Shown piece after piece: positions 28,547 to 37,793 of a stretch of DNA of 64,000 nucleotides. The notes beneath the pieces are model-generated. The model did no database searches, was not told the DNA's origin, and saw only the letters and a list, made by a program, of their open reading frames with translations. A program made the translations under genes and the position numbers. The stretch is taken from assembly GCF_002278925.1 (NCBI RefSeq), contig NZ_NCJH01000007.1, forward strand, positions 1 through 64,000, given 5' to 3'. Numbering within the stretch: position 1 is the first letter of the stretch; each line of letters begins with the position of its first letter. The stretch comes from Polaromonas sp. 39-63-25 (GTDB lineage: Bacteria > Pseudomonadota > Gammaproteobacteria > Burkholderiales > Burkholderiaceae_C).

Positions 28547-28936
28547 TCAGGATTTTTTCTCAGGAGCAATGGCTGCCGCAGGTGTCTTGCTGCTGGGCGG
28601 GCTGGTTGCTGTAGCTGCCGGAGAGTGCGCACCTGCCGCCTCAAGGGGCTTGGCTGCCTCAGGCGGCTTGTAGCTGAAGGCGCCAGGGTCTGCGCACGCA
28701 GGCGTGGCCACCGGCGGCTTGGTTTCCTTGCCGGCCGCCTTGGCCGTCTTGTAATAACTGGCCGCGACCTTGTCCATGGATTTGCACAACAGGTAGCCAT
28801 CGACCTTGCCGGCCCAGGCCGCCTTCGCGGCGGCCTCGGCGGCTTTGGCCTTGGCCTCATCGCTGACCGGGGGGAGCTTGGCCAGCACCATGGTGGACAC
28901 GCCGGCAAACAAGGCGGCAATAAGAATTTTTTTCAT
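28547..28936 (-). CDS. Exported Ala/Pro-rich protein of the formate cluster
   Basis: Encodes 129 aa with a clear Sec signal peptide (MKKILIAALFAGVSTMVLA). A charged Ala/Lys helix, a short CKSMDKVAASYYK segment and a low-complexity Ala/Pro-rich tail follow. Two cysteines, in YLLCKSM and PACADP, might form a disulfide or hold a haem, but no CxxCH is present. It sits between the gamma subunit and fdhD, so a periplasmic accessory role in formate oxidation is plausible. No family recognised. Confidence 0.75.
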   Translation of the reverse strand: MKKILIAALFAGVSTMVLAKLPPVSDEAKAKAAEAAAKAAWAGKVDGYLLCKSMDKVAASYYKTAKAAGKETKPPVATPACADPGAFSYKPPEAAKPLEAAGAHSPAATATSPPSSKTPAAAIAPEKKS

Positions 28937-28961
28937 GGAATCCTCGCTGTTCGAATCTGAT

Positions 28962-30134
28962 CTAGGCCTGGACGGTCTGGCCAGGCGGCGCAGGCTCGCT
29001 GCGCTGTGCCGGAATCTTGCCTGCCTTCACGTCGTCATACCAGTATTCGTGGTGCTCCCTGGCCCAGGTCTCGTCCACATAGCCGGTTTTCATGCCGTCG
29101 TAGGCACCCTGCATGCCGATGGTGCCGATGTAGATATGGCCGATGAACATCGCCATCATCAGCACCGTCGCCACGGCATGCACCATGTGCGCCACCTGCA
29201 TGGTGTCGCGAACATAGATCAGCCCGGGGATCAGTTTGTCGAGCACCAGTCCCGAGGCCACCACGATGATGCCGAGGAAAAACACGCCGCCCCAGAACAC
29301 CAGTTTTTCGCCCGCATTGAAGCGGTGTGACGGCACTTCCTTGGCGGCCAGAAGACCACCGCCCTTGAGAAGCCAGCCCATGTCACCACGCCGTGGCAGG
29401 TTGTCGCGGACAAAGGTGAAAAACACAATCACCAGCGACACGGCAAACAGCGGGCCGGCAAAATTGTGCATGTTCTTGAGCAGATAGGTCAGCCAGCCGA
29501 ACAGGGTGCTGCCCATGATGGGTAGCAGGAAGAACTTGCCGAAGGCCATGACGACGCCGGAGATGGCAAGAATACAGAAAGCAATGGCGTTGGCCCAGTG
29601 TGCGGAACGCTCAAACGGCGTGAAACGCTCGATCTTGCGGCCCGTTTCGGAACCGTGCAGATTGATCCTGCCCTTGCCGAAGTAAAACAACGCGATCGCA
29701 CCCACCACGATCAGCAGCAGCGCGCCACCGTAGGGAATCAGCCAGTTGTTGCGCACCTGGCGCCAGGCCTCACCGGCATTGGTCAAGCGCGAGCCCGGGT
29801 ATTGCACAAAAGGCTGGATCAGGTTGCCGGCCTCGGGCGCCTCGCTTTTGGGCAGGCTACTGTAGCCGGTGACGCCGGAGCCGACCTGCCGCCACATCGG
29901 CGCATTGTTGCCGGGCTGGACCCTGGCGCGCTCGCCATTGGTCTGCTCGGCGTATTTGGGATCAGCGCTCGCCTCGGGTTTGACCTCGAAGATGTTGGCG
30001 CTCTGAATACCGCCTGCGGGTGCGGGTGCCGCAACTGCTGCGGCCGGGGTGGCCGCAGGTTGCGCCGACACCGTGGCCGAGAAGCCAAACGCTGCAAAGA
30101 GGAGTGCTGCCAGGAATCGCGATGGGCGTTGCAT
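28962..30134 (-). CDS. Formate dehydrogenase gamma subunit, cytochrome b556
   Basis: Encodes 390 aa. This membrane subunit passes electrons from the beta subunit to quinone. A signal peptide (residues 1-24) and a long Ala/Pro-rich periplasmic segment precede the di-haem cytochrome b core. The core has TM helices at about 140-155, 180-200, 225-250, 285-305 and 320-345. Candidate haem histidines are in ERSAHWANA, KNMHNFAGP and AHMVHAVATVLMMAMFIGHIY. The extended N-terminus is longer than in E. coli FdnI and fits the FDH3-type enzymes. It is preceded by a small lipoprotein gene in the same operon. Confidence 0.93.
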   Translation of the reverse strand: MQRPSRFLAALLFAAFGFSATVSAQPAATPAAAVAAPAPAGGIQSANIFEVKPEASADPKYAEQTNGERARVQPGNNAPMWRQVGSGVTGYSSLPKSEAPEAGNLIQPFVQYPGSRLTNAGEAWRQVRNNWLIPYGGALLLIVVGAIALFYFGKGRINLHGSETGRKIERFTPFERSAHWANAIAFCILAISGVVMAFGKFFLLPIMGSTLFGWLTYLLKNMHNFAGPLFAVSLVIVFFTFVRDNLPRRGDMGWLLKGGGLLAAKEVPSHRFNAGEKLVFWGGVFFLGIIVVASGLVLDKLIPGLIYVRDTMQVAHMVHAVATVLMMAMFIGHIYIGTIGMQGAYDGMKTGYVDETWAREHHEYWYDDVKAGKIPAQRSEPAPPGQTVQA

Positions 30135-30146
30135 GTGAACTCCCTG

Positions 30147-30368
30147 TTATTTCACGCGGTTGTATTCGTTCTGACCGGCCTGCGCGCGGGTCTTGAGCTG
30201 CTGCTCCCAGGCGGTCTTGTCGCCGGCTTTCCAGCCCGGGGCATTGAAGGCGTTGCCGGTCCCCTGAAACGCGGCCGTGTCGCTCTTGACGCCGCCAGCG
30301 GACTGGGGTTTGTCGCCGCAAGCGGCAAGTGCCATGACAGCAGCCGTAAGCAGTGCGAGACGCATCAT
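30147..30368 (-). CDS. Small lipoprotein in the formate dehydrogenase operon
   Basis: Encodes 73 aa from the ATG at 30368. A short signal ends in the lipobox LAAC (MMRLALLTAAVMALAACGDK), so the mature lipoprotein is about 56 residues. The mature part is polar (NAFNAPGWKAGDKTAWEQQL, RAQAGQNEYNRVK). It overlaps the beta subunit stop by 4 bp (30365-30368), so the two are coupled. The function is unknown; tethering or assembly of the periplasmic formate dehydrogenase is a guess from position. Confidence 0.8.
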   Translation of the reverse strand: MMRLALLTAAVMALAACGDKPQSAGGVKSDTAAFQGTGNAFNAPGWKAGDKTAWEQQLKTRAQAGQNEYNRVK

Positions 30369-30988
30369 GATTTGGCTCCTTGCACGGGAGGCTGGCCAGC
30401 CTGTTTTGAACCGTAGGCCGTTCCCCAGCCCCACACTTCAGCGCCCTTGCCGCGCTGCACCACACGGGTGCGGAAGATGTCGGCAACCACATCGCCATCG
30501 CCGGCCAGCAGCGCCTTGGTCGAGCACTGCTCGGCACAGGCTGGCAGCTTGCCTTCCGCCAGCCGGTTGCGGCCGTATTTTTCGAATTCGGCCTGGCTGC
30601 CGTTGGCCTCAGGGCCACCAGCACAGAAGGTGCACTTGTCCATCTTGCCGCGCACGCCGAACGTACCCTGGGACGGGAACTGGGGCGCGCCGAACGGACA
30701 GGCATAGGAGCAGTAGCCACAGCCGATGCAGACGTCCTTGTCATGCAGCACCACACCCTCATCGGTACGGTAGAAACAGTTGACGGGGCACACAGCCATG
30801 CAGGGCGCGTCGCTGCAATGCATGCAGGCCACGGAGATGGACTTCTCGCCGGGTACACCGTCGTTGAGCGTCACCACACGACGGCGGTTGACGCCCCATG
30901 GGACTTCGTTTTCGTTCTTGCAGGCAGTAACGCAACCGTTGCACTCGATGCAGCGCTCCGCGTCACAGACAAATTTCATGCGTGCCAT
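30365..30988 (-). CDS. fdh3B: Formate dehydrogenase beta subunit (FDH3 type), four-cluster ferredoxin
   Basis: Encodes 207 aa. It relays electrons from the alpha subunit to the cytochrome b subunit. Four cysteine clusters are visible: CIECNGCVTAC, CMHCSDAPCMAVC, CIGCGYCSYAC, and a fourth built from CTFC and later PACAEQC. It is shorter than E. coli FdnH and lacks its C-terminal TM anchor, as in FDH3-type enzymes. It lacks its own Tat signal, so it would be exported with the alpha subunit, and it is coupled to the lipoprotein gene by a 4-bp overlap. Confidence 0.95.
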   Translation of the reverse strand: MARMKFVCDAERCIECNGCVTACKNENEVPWGVNRRRVVTLNDGVPGEKSISVACMHCSDAPCMAVCPVNCFYRTDEGVVLHDKDVCIGCGYCSYACPFGAPQFPSQGTFGVRGKMDKCTFCAGGPEANGSQAEFEKYGRNRLAEGKLPACAEQCSTKALLAGDGDVVADIFRTRVVQRGKGAEVWGWGTAYGSKQAGQPPVQGAKS

Positions 30989-30997
30989 GGTATTTCC

Positions 30998-33973
30998 TTA
31001 TGCCTTCTCGACGTTGCAGACCGTCGTCTTGGTTTCCTGCATCATCGTCACGCTGTCGTAACCGTAGGTGGTCGCCGTGTTGACCGCTTCGCCGCGCACC
31101 ACAGGGGCGGCGCCCTTGGGGTAGTAGGCCAGCATGTCGGCACCCTGCCAGCGTCCCGAAAAGTGGAAAGGCAGGAATACGGTGTCGGGTCCCACACGCT
31201 CCGTCACCAGCGCCTGGACATTCAGGCGCGCACCCGTCGGCGTGCTGACCCAGGCGCGTTCGCCATTGCGAATACCCTTCTCGGCAGCCACCTTGGGATT
31301 GATCTCGATGAACATCTCCTGCTGCAGCTCGGCCAGCCAGGGGTTGGAGCGGGTTTCCTCGCCCCCCCCTTCGTACTCGACCAGACGGCCCGAGGTCATG
31401 ATCAGCGGGAATTTTTCATGCACCTTGTCAGCGATGTTTTTCTGCTGGATGGTTTTGTACAGTGTCGGCAGGCGCCAGAAGGCCTTCTTGTCATCATGCG
31501 TCGGGTACTTGGCCACCAGATCCGGCCGGATGCCGTACAGCGGTTCGCGGTGCTGCGGAATGGCGTCCGGGAAGTTCCAGACCACCGCCCGTGCCTTGGC
31601 GTTGCCGAAGGGATGGCAGCCGTGGCCCTGCATGAACACCCGGATCAGTCCGCCTGAGGAGTCAGTCTTCCAGTTCTTGCCCTCAGCGGCGGCCTTCTCC
31701 GGCTCGGTCAGTTCATCCCACCAGCCGAGCTTCTTGAGCAGCAGATGGTCGAGTTCCGGGTAGCCGGTCTGGATGTCGGCGCCCTTGGAGTGCGAACCGT
31801 CTTCGGCCAGCAGGTTTTTCCCTTCGCGCTCGACGCCGAAATTGGCGCGAAAGTTGCCGCCGCCGTCCATCACGTGTTTGGAGGTGTCGTAGAGGTTGGG
31901 GGAACCGGGGTGTTTCATTTCCGGCGTGCCGTAGCAGGGCCATGGCAGACCGAAATAGTCACCCGTCGTGTCGTAGCCCGTTTCCTTGTCCTTGCCGCCT
32001 TTGGACTTCAGCGTCTTGACGTCGAACATGTGCATGTTGCGCATGTGGGCCTTCAGGCGCTCCGGGCTTTGCCCGGTGTAGCCAATGGTCCAGACGCATT
32101 TGTTGATCTCGCGCAGGATGTCTTCCGGCACGGGCTCGTCCATGCCCTTGACCTTCTGCATCTTGTAGTTCTTCGACAACTCCTTGGCAAAGCCCAGTTT
32201 CTCGGCCAGTTGGTGCATGATCATGTGGTCGCTGCGGCTTTCCCACAGCGGCTCGATGACTTTTTCACGCCACTGCAGTGAGCGGTTGGAAGCCGTCACG
32301 GAACCGCTGGTCTCGAACTGCGTCGCGGCCGGCAGCAGGTAAACGGCGCGGTTGGGGTTGAGGTCTTCGGCCTTGCCTGGCATGGCCGCCATGGCGGCTG
32401 TGGCCGACGGATAGGGATCAATCACCACCAGCAGGTCCAGCTTGTCCATGGCGCGTTTCATCTCCAGGCCACGGGTCTGGGAGTTGGGCGCATGGCCCCA
32501 GAACACCACACCGCGAAGGTTGGAGTCCTGGTCGATGAATTCGTTTTTCTCCATCACGCCGTCGATCCAGCGCGACACCGTGATGCCGGGTTTGCCCATC
32601 ATGGCGGGCGAGGCATAACGCCCCTTGATCCAGTCGAAGTCCACGCCCCAGGTCTTGGCGAAATGTTTCCACGAACCTTCGAGCAGGCCGTAATAACCCG
32701 GCAGCGAATCCGGGTTGGGGCCGACATCGGTCGCACCCTGCACGTTGTCATGGCCGCGGAAAATATTGGTGCCGCCACCGGAGACACCGACGTTACCAAG
32801 GGCCAGCTGCAGGATGCAGGAGGCGCGGACCATGGCGTTGCCGATGGTGTGCTGGGTCTGGCCCATGCACCAGACGATGGTGGACGGCCGGTTTTTGGCC
32901 ATCATCTCGGCGGCCATGTACACGCGCGCCTCGGGCACGCCGCAGGCTTCCTCGACCTTGTCCGGCGTCCACTTCGCGAGCACGTCTTCCTTGACCTTGT
33001 CCATGCCGTAGACACGGTCGTTGATGTACTTGGTGTCCTCCCAGCCATTCTTGAAGATGTGATACAGCATGCCGAACAGGAACGGGATATCGGAGCCGGA
33101 ACGGATGCGGATGTACTCGTCGGCCTTGGCTGCGGTGCGCGTGAAACGCGGGTCCACGACGATCATCTTGCAGCCGGTTTCCTTGGAGTGCAGCATGTGC
33201 AGCAGGCTGACCGGGTGGGCTTCGGCGGCGTTGGAGCCGATGTACAACGCGCACTTGCTGTTTTGCATGTCGTTGTACGAATTGGTCATGGCGCCGTAGC
33301 CCCATGTGTTGGCAACGCCAGCCACCGTGGTGGAATGGCAGATGCGCGCCTGGTGGTCGCAGTTGTTGCTTCCCCAGAAGCTCACGAACTTGCGCATCAG
33401 GTAGGCCTGCTCGTTGTTGTGCTTGGACGATCCGACCCAGTACACGGAATCAGGGCCACTGGCCTTGCGCAACTCCATCATGCGTGCGCTGATTTCATTG
33501 AGTGCCGTGTCCCAGCCGATGCGTTCGTACTTGCCGTTGACGAGTTTCATCGGGTAGCGCAGGCGGTATTCGCCGTGGCCGTGTTCGCGCAGCGCAGCCC
33601 CCTTGGCGCAGTGCGCGCCGAGGTTGATCGGGGAGTCGAACACCGGTTCCTGACGGACCCAGACGCCGTTTTCGACGACCGCATCGACGGCACAACCCAC
33701 CGAGCAATGGGTGCAGACCGTGCGCTTGACCTCGATTTTTCCGCTACCGTCCCCCGCGCCGGGCGTGGCAGCCCTGGCTTTCTTGACCAGCGTCAGCTGG
33801 GTGGCAGCCAGACCGACGCCGACCCCCAGGCCCGAGCGGCGCAGGAAACCGCGGCGGTCCATGGTGGGCAGCGCATTCGACAGTCCGCGCGACAGGCTTT
33901 GTACAAAACGTGCAGATCCGGCGCGCTGCGCCGTATCGCCGTGAACACCGTGAATTTTTTTCGTGAGCAGCAT
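30998..33973 (-). CDS. fdhA: Formate dehydrogenase catalytic alpha subunit, Tat-exported, Cys-type
   Basis: Encodes 991 aa. It oxidises formate to CO2 at a bis-MGD Mo or W centre. A long N-region precedes the twin-arginine motif (DRRGFLRRSGLGVG) and hydrophobic stretch, so the enzyme faces the periplasm. The [4Fe-4S] motif is CTHCSVGC with a later CAKG. The active-site residue is Cys in QARICHSTT, where E. coli FdnG has selenocysteine. The MGD-binding C-terminal domain (LIMTSGRLVEYEGGGEETRSN) is complete. It lies between the small Tat-signal gene and the beta subunit. A start further inside cannot be excluded, but the Tat motif is retained either way. Confidence 0.95.
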   Translation of the reverse strand: MLLTKKIHGVHGDTAQRAGSARFVQSLSRGLSNALPTMDRRGFLRRSGLGVGVGLAATQLTLVKKARAATPGAGDGSGKIEVKRTVCTHCSVGCAVDAVVENGVWVRQEPVFDSPINLGAHCAKGAALREHGHGEYRLRYPMKLVNGKYERIGWDTALNEISARMMELRKASGPDSVYWVGSSKHNNEQAYLMRKFVSFWGSNNCDHQARICHSTTVAGVANTWGYGAMTNSYNDMQNSKCALYIGSNAAEAHPVSLLHMLHSKETGCKMIVVDPRFTRTAAKADEYIRIRSGSDIPFLFGMLYHIFKNGWEDTKYINDRVYGMDKVKEDVLAKWTPDKVEEACGVPEARVYMAAEMMAKNRPSTIVWCMGQTQHTIGNAMVRASCILQLALGNVGVSGGGTNIFRGHDNVQGATDVGPNPDSLPGYYGLLEGSWKHFAKTWGVDFDWIKGRYASPAMMGKPGITVSRWIDGVMEKNEFIDQDSNLRGVVFWGHAPNSQTRGLEMKRAMDKLDLLVVIDPYPSATAAMAAMPGKAEDLNPNRAVYLLPAATQFETSGSVTASNRSLQWREKVIEPLWESRSDHMIMHQLAEKLGFAKELSKNYKMQKVKGMDEPVPEDILREINKCVWTIGYTGQSPERLKAHMRNMHMFDVKTLKSKGGKDKETGYDTTGDYFGLPWPCYGTPEMKHPGSPNLYDTSKHVMDGGGNFRANFGVEREGKNLLAEDGSHSKGADIQTGYPELDHLLLKKLGWWDELTEPEKAAAEGKNWKTDSSGGLIRVFMQGHGCHPFGNAKARAVVWNFPDAIPQHREPLYGIRPDLVAKYPTHDDKKAFWRLPTLYKTIQQKNIADKVHEKFPLIMTSGRLVEYEGGGEETRSNPWLAELQQEMFIEINPKVAAEKGIRNGERAWVSTPTGARLNVQALVTERVGPDTVFLPFHFSGRWQGADMLAYYPKGAAPVVRGEAVNTATTYGYDSVTMMQETKTTVCNVEKA

Positions 33974-34005
33974 GGAGCTCTCCGTAAGAGGGGAAACGGG
34001 GAAAA

Positions 34006-34212
34006 CTAGATACGCGCGGTCTGGTAGTAGCGCTTGACGTGATCCGACAGGCTGTAGCCGCCGCCTTTTTCCGGCGCAGGCTTGGGTTCCTGGAGGGCGG
34101 CCTCGGGCGCTTGCACTCCGGGCAGGGCGACCGCCACGGCGGCAACTGCACCGGTGGCGGCAGCGCCGAAAAAGAAGCCCCGGCGCGAGGGTTTTGGCTG
34201 GCTGTCCTGCAT
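34006..34212 (-). CDS. Small Tat-signal protein of the formate dehydrogenase operon
   Basis: Encodes 68 aa from the ATG at 34212, with GGAG upstream; an in-frame TTG at 34224 is weaker. The N-terminus is a twin-arginine signal (SRRGFFFGAAATGAVAAVAVAL). The short mature part ends DHVKRYYQTARI. It matches from memory the family described as the formate dehydrogenase region TAT target, found just upstream of FDH alpha genes. It may assist export or maturation of the alpha subunit. The 229-bp gap upstream probably contains the promoter of the membrane FDH operon. Confidence 0.85.
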   Translation of the reverse strand: MQDSQPKPSRRGFFFGAAATGAVAAVAVALPGVQAPEAALQEPKPAPEKGGGYSLSDHVKRYYQTARI

Positions 34213-34441
34213 AGTGGTCTCCAAGGAAGCTTGCTGTTATGAACTGGTTTGCATACTTACTGACCTGCCTACTTTACGTCAGACCTGTGCGTGCGACAAC
34301 GGTCAGGCCAAGCCAAAAGCAACACTTAGGGGAAAACGATAGGGTATCTTGGTTTTTACCCCGATGCTTCTAGTCAAAGGAAAATGTCGCATTTTGAGAA
34401 AATCTGCTGCGCGGGAAGTGCCTGACATTGACCCGGCCTCC

Positions 34442-35062
34442 TCAGGCCAGCATGTCAAAGCCCTGGGTTTCAACGCTGAGAAAGGTCTGCGTGAATCCGG
34501 CCAGGCTGCGGTAGAAATCCGCCTTCGGATGGGCACTGACCGCATCGCACAGGGTCGCCGCCCAGGGCTGCAGATGACGTGCGAAAAACTCGCGCTGGCG
34601 CGTCAGGTTGGCGACCGCCACATCGTCCCCCGCAATCAGGTAACGCATGACCTCGCACAGGTAGGCGATATGGTCTTCGGTTTCGGGCATGGCTTCGTCG
34701 CGCGCCAGGCCCAGCGCCTCCAGATCGGTGCGCAGCGCCGCCAGCGGCTTCTCGTTGAGAAAGCCGCTGAGATAATGGGAGCCGAACAGATAGACCTCGG
34801 GCTTGCCGACGCCGCCAAACAACGCCTCGTATTCCCGGGCAATCTCCCCGTCCGGCAAGCTGCGGGCGGCGCCGACCAGTTCAGCCCACGAGGCTTCCAG
34901 CAAGGCGCCGGCCGCAGGCGCTTCGGTCACGGCCACCCGAAGGTTGTCGAGCAGGGCAGCCGGGGGAGGTGCGTAATACAGCGCGGCCAGCAGTCCATAA
35001 ATTTCGGCGCGGGCGGTTTCTTCGTCCAGCGTGGACGGTACGAGTTGGGCGGGCAGGGTCAT
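34442..35062 (-). CDS. TorD-like molybdoenzyme chaperone
   Basis: Encodes 206 aa, predicted all-helical (AEIYGLLAALYYAPP at residues ~20-34, YEALFGG, YLFGSHYLSGFL, EDHIAYLCEVMRYL). This is the layout of the TorD/DmsD redox-enzyme maturation proteins. These bind the Tat signal of a molybdoenzyme and hold it until the cofactor is inserted; the partner is presumably the adjacent Tat-exported alpha subunit. It follows the multi-ferredoxin gene by 9 bp. Confidence 0.9.
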   Translation of the reverse strand: MTLPAQLVPSTLDEETARAEIYGLLAALYYAPPPAALLDNLRVAVTEAPAAGALLEASWAELVGAARSLPDGEIAREYEALFGGVGKPEVYLFGSHYLSGFLNEKPLAALRTDLEALGLARDEAMPETEDHIAYLCEVMRYLIAGDDVAVANLTRQREFFARHLQPWAATLCDAVSAHPKADFYRSLAGFTQTFLSVETQGFDMLA

Positions 35063-35071
35063 GGGATGGAT

Positions 35072-37162
35072 TTAGCGAATGTCCGTGATCTTGATTTCGT
35101 TGTCGGCAGAGTAGATGTCAATCACGCGGCAGTCGCTGCACATTTTCAGGCGTTCGGCAGCCGCCCCCTGGAACATTGCATGGCCGGCCAGCTTGCCCAG
35201 CATGGACTCGATCGCCTTGAGGGTGCCGAACGGTTTGCTGCAGCGTATGCACTGGTAGGGCTGGCTCTCGTTGAGCACACGCGCCTCCTTGCGCTGCGGC
35301 GTGAGCAGCAGGCGCGGCTGCAGGGTGATGGCGTTTTCCGGACAGGTCGTCGCGCACAGGCCGCACTGCACGCAGTTTTTCTCGATGAATTTGAGCTGGG
35401 GCCGCTCCGGGTTGTCCTGCAGCGCGCTGGCCGGGCAGGCGCTGACGCAACTCAGGCACAAGGTGCAGGCATCCTTGTTGATGGACAGCGTGCCCAGCGG
35501 CGAGCCGGCGGCCGGCAATGCAATCGCCTCGGGCCTGGCAGTGGCCTGCTGCGTCATCAGGTGATCCAGCGCCAGCTCCAGCGTGGCACGTTTGTCGGCC
35601 TGCACGGCAAAGCCGGCCGCCTGGGCCACGCCCTGCGCTGGTGCCGCCTGCAGCTCGGCATCGAGTGCTGCCAGGTCGCGTGCATCCCTGGCTTCGAGGA
35701 TGCGGAAGTGTTCCCCCTGGTAACCGAGGCCGCCCAGGATGGCCTGCGCCACGTCCATCTGCTCGCGCACGGCCTCACGGTACTGCGGCGCTTCCTCGGC
35801 CGTCATCAGGACCCACACCTGGGAAGCGCCGTGGGCGATGGCCGAGAGCCACAACTCCAGGCCCACCGACACGGTGTGCCACAAGGCCAGCGGCAAAACG
35901 CGTGCCGGCACGCCATGCGTGGCCGGATCGAGCCGCGCCAGGCGGCCCAGATCGCCCAATAACCGCATGCCCGCTTCCTGGCTGTGCAGCAGCAGGGCCG
36001 CCTGCTTGCCGCCGGTACGCGCATAAGTGCCCAGCAGGGTCTTGATCTTCGCGCCCTGCTCCCCGGGACGCGGGTAGGCAAACGTCAGGGCACCGCTCGG
36101 ACAGACCGTGGTGCAGGCACCGCAACCCACACACAGATTGGGATTCACAACGATTTGCTGCCGGTCACGCTCACTGCTTATCGCCGAGGCCGAGCAGACA
36201 TCGATACAGGCCGTGCAGCCGGTTTTTTCATTGCGGCTGTGGGCGCAGAGCTTTTGCTTGTAGTTGAAGAACTTGGGCTTTTCGAACTCGCCGACGAGCG
36301 AACGCAGCTGCAACAGGGTGCGGCTGTCCTGGCCATCCCAGCGGAAATAACCTTGGGGCAAGGCATGTTGGGTAAAGGCCGGGGTCGCACGCAGATCCAG
36401 CACCAGATCGAATTTTTCACTCAAGGCCTCGGGTGCGCGGCCGAAATCAATCGCCCCGGCCACACCGCAAGCCTTGACGCAGGCCCGGTGCGACTTGCAC
36501 AGGGCGTTGTCGATCTGGTAGTCGAAACCAATGGCGCCTTCGGGGCAAGCCGCCAGACAGGCGTTGCAGCGCGTGCACAGGTCGAGGTCAATCGCGTTGT
36601 TGCGCTGCCAATGGAGTTCGAAAGCTCCCAGCCAGCCGGTCAGGCGCTGGATCTTCCCGGCCAGCACCGGGTAGCGCCGCTCCTGCAGACCGCCGTCGCG
36701 GCCCGTCCCCAGACTGAACAGCGTGACGTCCAGCGCGTCCGACAGCAGGCCGGCGGCGCGTTCGGCCGCGTCGAGCTCACCGATGATGAGCACGCGACCC
36801 GCACTTTTATAGGTCACAGTCGCCACGGGTTCGGCATCCGGCAGGTGGGCGACCGCAAGCAGGGCCGCAATTTTGGGGCTGGCCTGGGAGGCGTCCCGGC
36901 TCCAGCCGCCGGTCTCGCGGATGTTGACGAACTTGATGACCGACGTGGCGCCCTCGGTCTGCTGCGCCAGTTCCGCAAAAAGCCGGGTCTCCTGGGTGCA
37001 GGCCACCACCACGTCTTCGCCGGACTGGACCGCCTTCTGGAAGGCGCCCGCTTCGCGGCGGCACAGCGCCGAATGCAGGGTCAGTTTTTCATCAAGTGCC
37101 GCGCCCAGCGTCTGGGGCTGGAGCGGCATGGTCTGGTTGCAGTCGCAAATCAGTGTGGGCAT
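35072..37162 (-). CDS. Multi-[4Fe-4S] ferredoxin-domain protein of the formate cluster
   Basis: Predicted 696 aa from the ATG at 37162 (MPTLICDCNQTM). Longer open sequence upstream overlaps DUF3306. At least four ferredoxin motifs occur: CTRCNACLAACPEG, CVGCGACTTVCPSG, CTLCLSCVSACPAS and CVQCGLCATTCPEN, plus a fifth Cys-rich stretch (KTGCTACIDVC). CxxC sites (CIRC, CSDC) lie near the C-terminus. It has no signal peptide, so it acts in the cytoplasm. Proteins like this accompany FDH3-type operons, but their role is not established to my knowledge; electron transfer during cofactor maturation is a reasonable guess. Confidence 0.88.
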   Translation of the reverse strand: MPTLICDCNQTMPLQPQTLGAALDEKLTLHSALCRREAGAFQKAVQSGEDVVVACTQETRLFAELAQQTEGATSVIKFVNIRETGGWSRDASQASPKIAALLAVAHLPDAEPVATVTYKSAGRVLIIGELDAAERAAGLLSDALDVTLFSLGTGRDGGLQERRYPVLAGKIQRLTGWLGAFELHWQRNNAIDLDLCTRCNACLAACPEGAIGFDYQIDNALCKSHRACVKACGVAGAIDFGRAPEALSEKFDLVLDLRATPAFTQHALPQGYFRWDGQDSRTLLQLRSLVGEFEKPKFFNYKQKLCAHSRNEKTGCTACIDVCSASAISSERDRQQIVVNPNLCVGCGACTTVCPSGALTFAYPRPGEQGAKIKTLLGTYARTGGKQAALLLHSQEAGMRLLGDLGRLARLDPATHGVPARVLPLALWHTVSVGLELWLSAIAHGASQVWVLMTAEEAPQYREAVREQMDVAQAILGGLGYQGEHFRILEARDARDLAALDAELQAAPAQGVAQAAGFAVQADKRATLELALDHLMTQQATARPEAIALPAAGSPLGTLSINKDACTLCLSCVSACPASALQDNPERPQLKFIEKNCVQCGLCATTCPENAITLQPRLLLTPQRKEARVLNESQPYQCIRCSKPFGTLKAIESMLGKLAGHAMFQGAAAERLKMCSDCRVIDIYSADNEIKITDIR

Positions 37163-37793
37163 GGTTTTCTTGGCTGGCGCCAGAGCCAGGCTGCGGCTCG
37201 GGTTGGCTGGAATGTTCTGGGGAAATGGCCGGATCGGATAGGTCCGGGCCTTCGTGGGACTGTGCCACGGTTTCATCCGTGGGGTTATTCGCAGTTTCCC
37301 GTGGTGCCGTGGCCGGTGCCGTCTTAACGCCCTCTTTCCCTTCCTTTTCTTCATCCTCAAACAGATTGAGAAACTTGGCACTCGTCATCTGCCGGAGCAT
37401 GGACTCGGGAATGGGATCGGACCTGGAATAGTCGTCGATGTAGATGTCCAGGCCGTCCATCACATTGAAGTGCGGGTCGGCGAACAGCTTCTTCATCGCG
37501 GCATTGCGCACCTCGGGCCCGACATCACCGGCCATGAAGGGCTTGAAGTCGGAATCCCTGGTCAGCAACTGCGCGTCCTCCAGCGTCAGCAGCTTTTTTT
37601 CGGGTGGCGCGACGGCATCGTCCGGGGCCGACACGGGTGCTGCAGGGGGTGGGGGTGGCGCTGCCGTCCGGGCGACATCTGGAACCACAGGCGCGGTGGC
37701 GGCAGGCGCCGGTTCGTCCAGCCGTTTGCCCTGTAGCGCGTCCGTCTTGCGCCGCGCCCACCGGCCCAGGAATCCAGGGGTTTCGTCAGCCAT
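37092..37793 (-). CDS. DUF3306 family protein
   Basis: Predicted 233 aa from the ATG at 37793 (MADETPGFLGRWARRKTDAL); a TTG at 37808 is an alternative. A Pro/Ala-rich disordered stretch at about 35-70 precedes a conserved region (LLTLEDAQLLTRDSDFKPF, NAAMKKLFADPHFNVMDGLD). That region is the recognisable DUF3306 core; the C-terminus is low complexity. It overlaps DUF3305 by 8 bp. Its 3' end overlaps the ferredoxin gene by 71 bp, which is unusually long. The family occurs with formate dehydrogenase genes, but its role is unknown. Confidence 0.85.
   Translation of the reverse strand: MADETPGFLGRWARRKTDALQGKRLDEPAPAATAPVVPDVARTAAPPPPPAAPVSAPDDAVAPPEKKLLTLEDAQLLTRDSDFKPFMAGDVGPEVRNAAMKKLFADPHFNVMDGLDIYIDDYSRSDPIPESMLRQMTSAKFLNLFEDEEKEGKEGVKTAPATAPRETANNPTDETVAQSHEGPDLSDPAISPEHSSQPEPQPGSGASQENHAHTDLRLQPDHAAPAPDAGRGT

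Noticed and set aside
25638-28673. 1,011-codon rightward open frame
   Set aside because: It crosses the permease, the gap and fdhD in antisense; the product is low-complexity and His/Gln-rich, as expected of a high-GC shadow.
33300-33500. Selenocysteine insertion in the formate dehydrogenases
   Set aside because: Both catalytic subunits have a cysteine codon at the site (ICHSTT and LCHASS); no in-frame TGA is involved.
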